Shown piece after piece: positions 42,832 through 51,630 of a stretch of 64,000 nt of DNA; the first letter of the stretch is position 1, and every line of letters begins with the position of its first letter. The stretch covers positions 4,684,001-4,748,000 of the forward strand of contig NZ_CP087263.1 of NCBI RefSeq assembly GCF_020923435.1, given 5' to 3'. Below the pieces are notes generated by a model. It saw only the letters and a program-made list of their open reading frames with translations, ran no database searches and was not told the origin of the DNA. The DNA is from Brevibacillus humidisoli (GTDB lineage: Bacteria; Bacillota; Bacilli; Brevibacillales; Brevibacillaceae). The translations under genes and the position numbers were made by a program.

Positions 42832-43782
42832 TTATTTAAACCAACCCTTGCTCCACAACCAGAATACCATGCTGCCGCCAACTGCCAGCATCACCAAGAG
42901 CACTCCATAGTACCCCCAACGCCAGGCAAGCTCCGGCATGTACTCAAAGTTCATCCCATAGATGCTGGCAATAAACGTCAAGGGAATAAATATCGTCGAC
43001 AAAACGGTTAGTGTCTTCATGATGCTGTTCATCCGGTTGGCATTCACCGAGATATAGCTGTCACGCATATCTGCCGTCATCTCTCGATTCGATTCAATCA
43101 TATCGGACAGCTTCAACAAATGATCGTAGATGTCGGTGAAGTAGACCAAGTGTTCCTTGAGGCCTTCAATCTTTTCAGAATTGATCACCCGGTATAGAAG
43201 ATCTCTCATCGGCAAAACGGTTTTTCGCAGCGTAAGCAGATCGGAGCGGATATCAAAGATGGTATCCATCAGCTTTTCAACCGTTTCGTTCTTTATATTG
43301 CTTTCAATCTCATTTAAATGATCTTCTATTTGATACAGGGTGGGAAAATAATGGTCGACCAACTTGTCCATGATGGTATAAGCAACGTAAATATGACTAA
43401 TCTCAGACAACGTTTTATGCGCCATGATCTGATTCCAGGCCTCATCAACCTCTGGACAGTGGTTCAAATGAAAGGAAACGACGAAGTTGGGGCCTAGAAA
43501 CAAATCAATCTCTTCGGCTTGCAGCGTTTTTGGATTGATCGCGTGCAGGACGAAAAAATGATGATCATCATAATGGTCCAGCTTGGGGCGCTGCAGCAAG
43601 TGGAAACAGTCTTCAATCGCCAGGGGATGAAAGTGGAAATGGCTTTCCAGCAGTCTTGCCTCTTCTTCTGTGGGGGAATCAAAATCAACCCAAAACCACT
43701 TCAGATCTAAAGTCATAAGGTCCGAGATGGAAATATCAGTTGTCACTTCCCGGTCATTGGTCACAGCCACGGTACGAAGCAA
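42832..43782 (-). CDS. corA: CorA family magnesium/divalent cation transporter
   Basis: The roughly 316-residue channel has the CorA layout: an N-terminal alpha/beta domain (WFWVDFDSPTEEEARLLESHFHFHPLAIEDCF), a long stalk helix (KTVLPMRDLLYRVINSEK and VNANRMNSIMKTLTVLSTIFIPLTFIASIYGMNFEYMPEL), and two C-terminal TM helices. The GMN signature sits at the pore. CorA passes Mg2+ and sometimes Co2+ or Ni2+. The start is uncertain: TTG 43782 follows AGGGTGG and fits homologues beginning near RTVAVT; the frame extends to 43815. It lies between the two parts of the glycerol locus on the opposite strand. Confidence 0.88.
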   Translation of the reverse strand: MLRTVAVTNDREVTTDISISDLMTLDLKWFWVDFDSPTEEEARLLESHFHFHPLAIEDCFHLLQRPKLDHYDDHHFFVLHAINPKTLQAEEIDLFLGPNFVVSFHLNHCPEVDEAWNQIMAHKTLSEISHIYVAYTIMDKLVDHYFPTLYQIEDHLNEIESNIKNETVEKLMDTIFDIRSDLLTLRKTVLPMRDLLYRVINSEKIEGLKEHLVYFTDIYDHLLKLSDMIESNREMTADMRDSYISVNANRMNSIMKTLTVLSTIFIPLTFIASIYGMNFEYMPELAWRWGYYGVLLVMLAVGGSMVFWLWSKGWFK

Positions 43783-43932
43783 AAGGAGCACCACCCTCGT
43801 GCCAAATCCAATCAAGGTTATTGTTGCAGCGTTTCTTCGTAGTTATTCGCACTAATGCGTCAAGGTCGTGCAGCAGGAGAGGACGGGATGCGCTGTTCCA
43901 TTTGCCGCTTTTGGTGCGTGACCTTTTTCACA

Positions 43933-43961
43933 TTGACAGCGGTTACAACCTGCGTTACCAT
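43933..43961 (+). promoter_or_regulatory. Promoter of glpFK
   Basis: TTGACA (43933-43938), a 17-base spacer and TACCAT (43956-43961) precede the terminator-containing leader. Confidence 0.65.
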
Positions 43962-43986
43962 AAAAAGCAAGTTAATCATTGGTGAC

Positions 43987-44054
43987 GGAGAAAAGGAGAG
44001 CCACGCAAAAAGTTCCTCTGACCAAGAGGGTGCTTTGGAGTGGCTCTCTTTTTT
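43987..44054 (+). promoter_or_regulatory. glpF leader: doubled GGAGA motif and intrinsic terminator
   Basis: GGAGA (43987-43991), AAA, GGAGA (43995-43999) runs into the stem. GAGAGCCAC (43996-44004) pairs with GTGGCTCTC (44040-44048), followed by a T-run. The second GGAGA overlaps the 5' arm, so a protein bound to the doublet would prevent terminator formation. This is the expected site of GlpP action. Confidence 0.8.
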
Positions 44055-44096
44055 GCTCTCTTCCCAAAAAAATTACCATAACTGGAGGGGATTTCA

Positions 44097-44921
44097 TTGT
44101 CGGCTTTCTGGGGCGAAGTGGTGGGGACGATGATGCTGATCATCCTGGGAGGCGGTGTATGTGCAGGAGTCTCGCTGAAGAAGTCGTATGCCGCCAATTC
44201 CGGCTGGATGGTGATTACGATGGGCTGGGGCCTGGCGGTAGCGGTGGGCGTGTACGCGGTCGGGAGTAGCAGTGGTGCTCATCTCAATCCGGCTGTTACC
44301 GTTGCTCTGGCCTTCACCGGTGGTTTTGCCTGGGCAGACGTACCTGGTTACATTCTGGCGCAGTTGCTGGGAGCCTTTTTGGGGGCTGTGGTCGTCTACC
44401 TGCACTATCTGCCTCACTGGAGGGCGACGGATGATCCGGGGGCCAAGCTGAGCGTGTTTGCGACAGGGCCGGCGATTCGAAACACATGGGCCAACTTGTT
44501 GAGTGAGATGATTGGCACCTTCGTACTGGTATTGGGGATACTGGCAATTGGGGCCAACAAGTTCACGGAAGGACTCAATCCCTTGATTGTCGGATTCCTG
44601 ATTGTCAGCATTGGGCTGTCGCTGGGCGGGACGACCGGTTATGCCATCAATCCGGCCCGTGATCTGGGGCCAAGGCTGGCGCACTTTCTGCTGCCTATCT
44701 ACGGCAAGGGACCCTCCAACTGGAGATATGCCTGGGTTCCGATTGTAGGCCCACTGCTGGGCGGTTCACTAGGCGGTTTGTTTTATCAAGCGGTCTTCCA
44801 GGGAGCACCGTCAAGTGCTTTGTGGTACGTCCTGGCGGCGAATGGCATCGTGCTGCTGCTTGCTTATCTGTTTGGACACAAGCGGGACGTATCGGCTGCC
44901 GATCGGAAAGTAGCGGTATAA
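44097..44921 (+). CDS. glpF: Glycerol uptake facilitator GlpF (MIP/aquaporin family)
   Basis: The 274-residue aquaglyceroporin has the two NPA boxes, GAHLNPAVTVA and GYAINPARDLGPRL; the D after the second NPAR is typical of glycerol facilitators rather than water channels. Six TM helices are visible. It lets glycerol diffuse into the cell, where GlpK traps it. TTG 44097 is the start, seven bases after TGGAGGGG. A GlpP-type leader terminator lies just upstream and glpK follows 30 bases after the stop, giving a glpFK operon. Confidence 0.92.
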   Translation: MSAFWGEVVGTMMLIILGGGVCAGVSLKKSYAANSGWMVITMGWGLAVAVGVYAVGSSSGAHLNPAVTVALAFTGGFAWADVPGYILAQLLGAFLGAVVVYLHYLPHWRATDDPGAKLSVFATGPAIRNTWANLLSEMIGTFVLVLGILAIGANKFTEGLNPLIVGFLIVSIGLSLGGTTGYAINPARDLGPRLAHFLLPIYGKGPSNWRYAWVPIVGPLLGGSLGGLFYQAVFQGAPSSALWYVLAANGIVLLLAYLFGHKRDVSAADRKVAV

Positions 44922-44924
44922 TGA

Positions 44925-46442
<1,518 letters not shown>

Positions 46443-46483
46443 ACGAAACTATGGTATACTAACAGTAAGTTCATACAACGTCT

Positions 46484-46546
46484 GGAGATCTGGAGAGACC
46501 ACACTACATGATAGCTTCGGCTATGGTGTTTGTTGTGGTCTTTTTT
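46484..46546 (+). promoter_or_regulatory. glpD leader: doubled GGAGA motif and intrinsic terminator
   Basis: A TATACT hexamer near 46455-46460 is a likely -10. GGAGA (46484-46488), TCT, GGAGA (46492-46496) abuts AGACCACA (46496-46503), which pairs with TGTGGTCT (46534-46541) and a six-T run. The loop holds a small ATAGC-TTCG-GCTAT hairpin. Confidence 0.8.
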
Positions 46547-46591
46547 GTATTTTCTGTTCTACCCTATATGTGGCAACAGGAGGGGATAGGA

Positions 46592-48256
46592 GTGGCATAC
46601 GCATTATCCGGTTTGAGACGTAGCGAGATCACCGCGCGCTTGCGTGAGACGACTTTTGATCTGCTGGTCATCGGGGGAGGAATTACCGGTGCAGGGATTG
46701 CCTTGGATGCGGCTGCACGCGGCATGAAAACGGCGCTTGTGGAGATGCAGGACTTCGCTGCCGGCACCTCCAGCCGGTCGACCAAACTGGTGCATGGCGG
46801 TCTTCGTTATCTGAAGCAGTTGGAAATCAAGATGGTGGCAGAAGTAGGGCGGGAACGGGCGATTGTCTATGAGAACGGCCCGCACGTGACTACCCCGGAG
46901 TGGATGTTGCTGCCGATTTACCGTGGGGGGACGTTTGGCAGGTTTAGTACTTCGCTCGGATTGTGGCTGTACGATTATCTCGCTGCTGTCAAAGGAAGCG
47001 AGCGACGAAAGATGCTGTCCGCACGGGAGACGTTAGAAAAAGAACCGCTGCTCAAAAGAGAAGGATTGCTCGGCGGCGGTTACTATGTGGAATATCGGAC
47101 CGACGATGCCCGTCTCACGATCGAGGTGCTGAAGGCGGCAGCAGCTCAGGGAGCGGCGGCTCTCAACTACACAAAAGTAGAAGATTTTCGCTATGAGCAA
47201 GGGCGCCTGATCGGGGTTACGGTGCTCGACCAATTGAATGGGGAGACTTACCCAATCTACGCCAAAAAGATTGTGAATGCTGCTGGTCCATGGGTAGACA
47301 GTTTGCGTGAGAAAGACAATTCCAAGCACGGAAAAACGCTTCAACTGTCAAAAGGCATTCATTTGGTGATTGACCAACATCGTTTTCCGCTGGGGCAAGC
47401 TGTCTATTTCGACACGCCAGACGGTCGTATGGTCTTTGCGATCCCGCGGGACGGCAAGACCTATGTTGGCACGACCGATACGTTTTATGACGGTGACACG
47501 GCTCATCCGCGGATGACGGCCGCCGACCGTGACTACGTGATCGAGGCGATCAACTTTATGTTCCCTGATATCAAGATCACGGCGACCGACGTGGAATCAA
47601 GCTGGAGTGGTGTGCGTCCCTTGATCTATGAAGCAGGGAAAACGGCGTCCGAGATATCGCGCAAGGATGAAATCTGGCAGTCCAAATCGGGTTTGATTAC
47701 CATAGCTGGCGGCAAGTTGACCGGGTATCGAAAGATGGCGGAGACGGTCGTCGATCTGGTCGCAGCAGGACTGCAGCGAGAGGGGCAGGGTCCATTTGAA
47801 CGGTGTCGAACCAAAAACTTGCCAATCTCCGGTGGTGACGTCGGTGGGGCGGACAACTTGCCCTTGTTCATGGAAGCGATGATCGTCAAGGGAGAAAAGG
47901 TGGGGCTCACCACGGAACAAGCGGCGATGCTGGCTGGTCGGTACGGGTCCAATGTGGAGCGGCTGTACAAGATCATTGCAGGCAGTGGGCGGGAAGCTGC
48001 AGCCTGCGGGCTGCCCGCAGATCTTTTTGCGATGCTGGAGTATGCGATCACGGCGGAAATGGTCGCTAAACCGACCGACTTCTTTGTCAGGAGAACGGGC
48101 GCTCTGTTTTTCGATATCGATTTCGTGAGAACCTGGAAAGTGGCGGTATTAGCCTATATGGCCAAGAGGTTGGGCTGGACGAAGCAGCAGGCAGACAGCT
48201 ACGCAGCGGAGTTGGAGACACACCTGCGAGACGCCGTTGTGCCAGAGGACGAGTAG
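46592..48256 (+). CDS. glpD: Glycerol-3-phosphate dehydrogenase GlpD (copy 1, FAD-dependent)
   Basis: The 554-residue membrane-associated flavoenzyme oxidises glycerol 3-phosphate to dihydroxyacetone phosphate and passes electrons to quinones. FAD motif [22 protein letters not shown] is at about 24-45. It is followed by [19 protein letters not shown], the conserved [21 protein letters not shown], and [13 protein letters not shown] 46592 after AGGGGATAGG gives the length of Bacillus GlpD; the frame is open upstream but would begin inside the leader terminator. It is preceded by a GlpP-type leader, separate from glpFK. A paralogue is at 59728. Confidence 0.93.
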   Translation: MAYALSGLRRSEITARLRETTFDLLVIGGGITGAGIALDAAARGMKTALVEMQDFAAGTSSRSTKLVHGGLRYLKQLEIKMVAEVGRERAIVYENGPHVTTPEWMLLPIYRGGTFGRFSTSLGLWLYDYLAAVKGSERRKMLSARETLEKEPLLKREGLLGGGYYVEYRTDDARLTIEVLKAAAAQGAAALNYTKVEDFRYEQGRLIGVTVLDQLNGETYPIYAKKIVNAAGPWVDSLREKDNSKHGKTLQLSKGIHLVIDQHRFPLGQAVYFDTPDGRMVFAIPRDGKTYVGTTDTFYDGDTAHPRMTAADRDYVIEAINFMFPDIKITATDVESSWSGVRPLIYEAGKTASEISRKDEIWQSKSGLITIAGGKLTGYRKMAETVVDLVAAGLQREGQGPFERCRTKNLPISGGDVGGADNLPLFMEAMIVKGEKVGLTTEQAAMLAGRYGSNVERLYKIIAGSGREAAACGLPADLFAMLEYAITAEMVAKPTDFFVRRTGALFFDIDFVRTWKVAVLAYMAKRLGWTKQQADSYAAELETHLRDAVVPEDE

Positions 48257-48383
48257 AGTGGAGAATCAAGCGGGCCAATGCCTCTTAAACGATGATGAGA
48301 TCATCATTCAATGATGATGCAATGAGGATGGTATGAGCATCCCATATTGCTCTGCTCACATGATGATGGTTGATCAGATGAAA

Positions 48384-48426
48384 AAGTGGATCTTCCCTAG
48401 CGATAACGCCAGGAGAAGATCCACTT
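48384..48426 (-). terminator. Intrinsic terminator after the XRE-cupin gene
   Basis: AAGTGGATCTTC (48384-48395) pairs with GAAGATCCACTT (48415-48426). On the minus strand the stem is followed by TTTTT. It lies nine bases past the end of the gene at 48435 and may also stop glpD transcripts from the other side. Confidence 0.75.
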
Positions 48427-48434
48427 CATTTCGC

Positions 48435-48977
48435 CTACATCCCTTCTTTCCGCTGCTCACTGTAGCTGGCGATCAGGAGCAGAGCGGGTTCCTCCCCGAT
48501 GTTCTTCACCAGATGGGGCACACACGATTTCCAGGAGAACGTGTCTCCCTCCTCCAGTACGACCATATCCTCACCCTGCTGCGCCAGCAGCCTGCCTCTC
48601 AGCACCAGATGGCATTCCTCGCCATCGTGTGCATGCGGCTCTTCTTTTTCCGGATAACCGACCGGGATTTCAATCATCATCAGGCGGAGGCCTCCTTCAT
48701 CGGCAAGATGCTCTACCTTGAGATCCTCGCGAAACAGACTGGTTTGACGCTCGTCCTTTCGCACCACACGCATTCTCTCTTCTTTGGCCAACACGAGATA
48801 AGCGAGCGGAACATTCAAGTATTTGGCAATCGTATCAAGTGTAGAGATAGAAGGGGAGGTTTTGTTGTTTTCCACCTGACTCATGAATCCCTTCGATAAA
48901 CCCGTTCCTTCACAGAGCTGGGCGATGGTAATACCTTTTCGTTTTCGAATGGTGCGTATTGTTGTCCCGATGTCCAT
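48435..48977 (-). CDS. XRE-family transcriptional regulator with C-terminal cupin
   Basis: The 180-residue protein joins a Cro/C1-type HTH (IGTTIRTIRKRKGITIAQLCEGTGLSKGFMSQVENNKTSPSISTLDTIAKYLNVPLAYL, residues 3-62) to a cupin sensor (EIPVGYPEKEEPHAHDGEECHLVLRGRLLAQQGEDMVVLEEGDTFSWKSCVPHLVKN). This layout is shared by PuuR and many small-molecule-sensing repressors. The ligand is unknown. A terminator follows the gene. The target could be itself or the DoxX/dioxygenase pair, which is divergent from it. Confidence 0.85.
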   Translation of the reverse strand: MDIGTTIRTIRKRKGITIAQLCEGTGLSKGFMSQVENNKTSPSISTLDTIAKYLNVPLAYLVLAKEERMRVVRKDERQTSLFREDLKVEHLADEGGLRLMMIEIPVGYPEKEEPHAHDGEECHLVLRGRLLAQQGEDMVVLEEGDTFSWKSCVPHLVKNIGEEPALLLIASYSEQRKEGM

Positions 48978-49038
48978 TGTTTGTTCTCTCCATTCGTTTC
49001 ATAGAAGCAAACTTTATTTTATATTAACAAAAAAGAAC

Positions 49039-49203
49039 TTGACTTTCCAGAGACGCCCGTGATATTTTTATTTGAAAATAGAAATTAAAGATCTGTATTA
49101 GAAAACCTGAAGCGGGAAGGTAGGCGATATCAGGGGAAAAGGGGAAGCAAAAAGAGCGTTGCTACCGTTGTCTGAGGACCAAGGTAGGTGCTGATTTTTT
49201 TTT
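49039..49203 (+). ncRNA. Possible small RNA or leader ending in a T9 terminator
   Basis: TTGACT (49039-49044) and TATTTT (49063-49068) with an 18-base spacer form a promoter. A hairpin follows with AGC/GCT (49155-49157 and 49190-49192) and CTACC/GGTAG (49162-49166 and 49183-49187), with inner pairing, and then nine T residues (49195-49203). The roughly 130-base transcript holds no convincing frame. Because the next gene has its own promoter at 49215, this could be an independent sRNA. Confidence 0.4.
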
Positions 49204-49214
49204 GCATATGAGTT

Positions 49215-49243
49215 TTGCGATATGAATATTAATTTGATATAAA
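49215..49243 (+). promoter_or_regulatory. Promoter of the DoxX/dioxygenase genes
   Basis: TTGCGA (49215-49220) and TATAAA (49238-49243) are 17 bases apart, just upstream of AAAGGATGG and the start at 49261. Confidence 0.5.
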
Positions 49244-49260
49244 AGAAAGGATGGTATCAT

Positions 49261-49671
49261 ATGACAAAAGAACAAGCTGCCAGCACGATTGTGCGAGTGG
49301 TATTGGGCATTATCTTCTTTGCCCACGGTCTTGACAAGTTCAACAATGGATTGGAGAATATCGCCGGTTGGTTTGCCAGCATCGGGCTACCCGGATTCGT
49401 CGCCTATCTGGTAGCGATTATCGAACTGGTGGGAGGAATTGCTTTGATCATCGGGCTAGGCACCCGTTATGTTTCGATCCTGACAGCGATCATCATGCTG
49501 GGCGCGATCGGAAAGGTGAAGCTGGCCAACGGATTGCTTGGCGGTGGTCAGGGGGCAGGGTTTGAATTGGATCTGGCTCTTTTGGCCATGTCCGTCTATC
49601 TCGCGCTGACCGATACAAAAGCGTTGTCCGTCGATCAGCTGTTCCAACGTTCTAAAACAACGGCCGCCTGA
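49261..49671 (+). CDS. DoxX family membrane protein
   Basis: The 136-residue protein has four TM helices and the DoxX pattern: IVRVVLGIIFFAHGLDKFNNGLENIAGWFASIGLPGFVAYLVAIIELVGGIALIIGLGTRY. In Bacillus subtilis a DoxX member (MhqP/YdfP) lies in the quinone-inducible MhqR regulon beside dioxygenases. The DODA-type dioxygenase 92 bases downstream repeats that pairing, so a role in quinone or catechol stress is plausible. Biochemical function is not established. AAAGGATGG precedes the ATG. Confidence 0.85.
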   Translation: MTKEQAASTIVRVVLGIIFFAHGLDKFNNGLENIAGWFASIGLPGFVAYLVAIIELVGGIALIIGLGTRYVSILTAIIMLGAIGKVKLANGLLGGGQGAGFELDLALLAMSVYLALTDTKALSVDQLFQRSKTTAA

Positions 49672-49763
49672 CCGGTCTATGCCGGCACAGGCGCACTCAG
49701 ATTAAGCACTTGCACGTCTTTCCAACATGTGTACGCATCTCAGACAGAAGGAGGGAAAAACAG

Positions 49764-50537
49764 ATGATGCCCACGCTGTTTATCAGCCACGGTGCGCCCA
49801 GCTTGGCCATGGAGCGGAACGCTTACACCGATTTTCTCCAGGATCTGGGGATGCACATCGGAAAACCCGATGCTATCGTCCTGTTCTCCGCTCACTGGGA
49901 GAGCGATCTCCTGTCATTTACCTATACTGACCAGACCTATGAGACGATCTACGATTTTTACGGTTTTCCAGATCAGCTCTACCAGATGACTTATCCGGCA
50001 CAAGGCTCAACGCAGGTCGCTTCCCTTGTAGAAAAGCAGTTTGCGGCACAGGGGATTCCCACCGTGCGCGATGAGCAGAGGGGACTGGACCACGGAGCGT
50101 GGGTGATTTTGCATCATCTGTTTCCACAGGCTGAGATCCCGGTTGTGGCCGTGTCGATAAACCCCGGGCTGCCTCCTCAGGAACAGTATAAGATCGGTCA
50201 AGCTCTCGGGTCGCTGGGGCAGCAGAACATCCTGGTGATCGGCAGCGGGGCCGTTACGCACAATCTCCGTCTGTTGGATTGGTCGGCGGCAGAACCGGTT
50301 GATTGGGCCGTTGCCTTTGACGACTGGATCGTCGACCATGTGCAAACATGGGATCTTGATTCTTTGTTTGCTTATCGAGACCTGGCTCCGTATGCCAGGC
50401 AGGCTGTCCCTCGCAACGAACACTTTGATCCGCTGTTCATCGCGATGGGGGCCGCCGACGAGCGGCAGCAGGCGCAACTCCTGCACCGCAGCTATCAGTA
50501 TGGGTCGTTAAGTATGATCGCTTTTCGGTTTGGTTGA
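49764..50537 (+). CDS. DODA-type extradiol ring-opening dioxygenase (LigB/YgiD family)
   Basis: The 257-residue protein has the class III extradiol dioxygenase fold. Metal ligands are visible in LFISHGAPSLAMERN (His near the N-terminus), FSAHWES, LDHGAWVILHHLFP and IGSGAVTHNLR. Relatives open the ring of 4,5-dihydroxyphenylalanine or other catechols using non-haem iron or zinc. With DoxX upstream it may remove catechols. AAGGAGGG precedes ATG 49764; ATG 49767 is an equal alternative. Confidence 0.85.
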   Translation: MMPTLFISHGAPSLAMERNAYTDFLQDLGMHIGKPDAIVLFSAHWESDLLSFTYTDQTYETIYDFYGFPDQLYQMTYPAQGSTQVASLVEKQFAAQGIPTVRDEQRGLDHGAWVILHHLFPQAEIPVVAVSINPGLPPQEQYKIGQALGSLGQQNILVIGSGAVTHNLRLLDWSAAEPVDWAVAFDDWIVDHVQTWDLDSLFAYRDLAPYARQAVPRNEHFDPLFIAMGAADERQQAQLLHRSYQYGSLSMIAFRFG

Positions 50538-50596
50538 TCATCGTGGTGGTGAGAAGAACTCACCACCACTTCGTATTTCTAGCTGTATGCACTGGT

Positions 50597-51213
50597 TTAA
50601 GCATAATGGAGGAGCAAATTCTGCGATTGCCGACGAATCGTCTCCACGAACTCCTGTGGTTCAATCACTTTGGCAGCGGTGCCCAACTGTAAAAAATAGC
50701 TGGAAACAAACGGCAGTTCACTCTCATCAATCTCTGTATCAATATAGCCATGTTCCTGGTTAACCAGTACGACATGCGGTTCTAACCAAGGCTGGCTGCG
50801 GCATTGTCGCACCCCTTCTCTCGTCAGTTCCACATATAACCGGATGGGGGTTTTGGGCGTTTGTTTTGTACGGCTATCCAACCAGTCGCTTAGATTGATA
50901 GGAACGTCGTGGGTTGTCCGGGTATTCTCCAACGACAAAATCCGGTCTGTCCGAAACAGTCTGATTTCATCGTGGACCAGATCAAAAGCAGGCATATACC
51001 AGAAGCCATCGTAGGCGTACACGCCGATGGGCACTACTTCTCTAGCTGTATTTTCCGATTTCGATAGATATTCGATCTTTAGTATCTGTTGGTGGAGAGC
51101 AGCATCGATGATTTCTTGCAAAAAGGGAGACGGGGCGCTTCTTTTTTGATTCCAGAATGATAAAACGGAATCAAGGCGTTCTACTTTTCTTTTTGCGTCA
51201 TCGGGGAGGCTTG
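50597..51213 (-). pseudogene. WYL-domain regulator, C-terminal part in shifted frame
   Basis: This frame reads SLPDDAKRKVERLDSVLSFW, then LQEIIDAALHQQILKIEYLS and a WYL sensor domain (GVYAYDGFWYMPAFDLVHDEIRLFRTDRI) with a C-terminal extension ending LLLHYA. It continues the HTH-containing frame at 51181-51540 after a one-base shift near 51214-51216. It has no ribosome binding site at its junction. WYL domains bind small ligands or nucleic acids and switch HTH regulators. Confidence 0.7.
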
Positions 51214-51540
51214 CAGCTTTCTGGAGACTGAGTTGATGTTGATGGCAAAAGGAAGCGATTGATAGTATTTGAGTGATTGAAAGGCAAAGAAAATGGCAAA
51301 TGCTTCGGTTTCATCAAACGTAATCGGCGGCAATAATCGGTTGTTCAATATCCGGTAACCGCCGTTGCGCCCTGGTTCGGTATAAAGGGGAACGCCCATT
51401 TCTGTCAATTCCATGAGATATCGGTGCGCCGTTCTGACGGAAACTCCTAATTCAGATGCTACATCTTGTGCCGTAAATCTCCGCTTCGCATTTACATACA
51501 TGATGAGGTCAAATAAAAATTTTGCTTTGGACATGTCCAT
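51181..51540 (-). CDS. HTH part of a YafY/YobV-like WYL regulator, frameshifted
   Basis: The 119-residue product carries an HTH_11/DeoR-like winged helix (AKFLFDLIMYVNAKRRFTAQDVASELGVSVRTAHRYLMELTEMGVPLYTEPGRNGGYRIL). It continues into the linker (FDETEAFAIFFAFQSLKYYQSLP), then leaves the family at SRKLQAS and stops. Restoring one base near 51214-51216 gives SRKL-ASLPDDAKRKVERL and joins it to the WYL domain, for about 310 residues in total. AGGAGG precedes the start. It is divergent from the UvrA-like gene, and a 39-bp operator lies between them. A truncated HTH could still bind DNA. Confidence 0.7.
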   Translation of the reverse strand: MDMSKAKFLFDLIMYVNAKRRFTAQDVASELGVSVRTAHRYLMELTEMGVPLYTEPGRNGGYRILNNRLLPPITFDETEAFAIFFAFQSLKYYQSLPFAININSVSRKLQASPMTQKEK

Positions 51541-51551
51541 CCTCCTCTACC

Positions 51552-51590
51552 ATACCAAAACCATGACAAGTATTGTCATGATTTTGGTAT
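51552..51590. promoter_or_regulatory. 39-bp near-perfect operator between WYL regulator and UvrA-like gene
   Basis: ATACCAAAACCATGACAA (51552-51569) and its complement with one mismatch (51573-51590) surround GTA. TTGTCA within it doubles as the -35 of the UvrA-like gene, with TATTTT 16 bases on. The TGACA/TGTCA core is usual for YafY-type WYL regulators. Confidence 0.75.
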
Positions 51591-51630
51591 ATAGTATTTT
51601 TTGCAGGTTGGCAAGAGGAGGAGAGTGACG

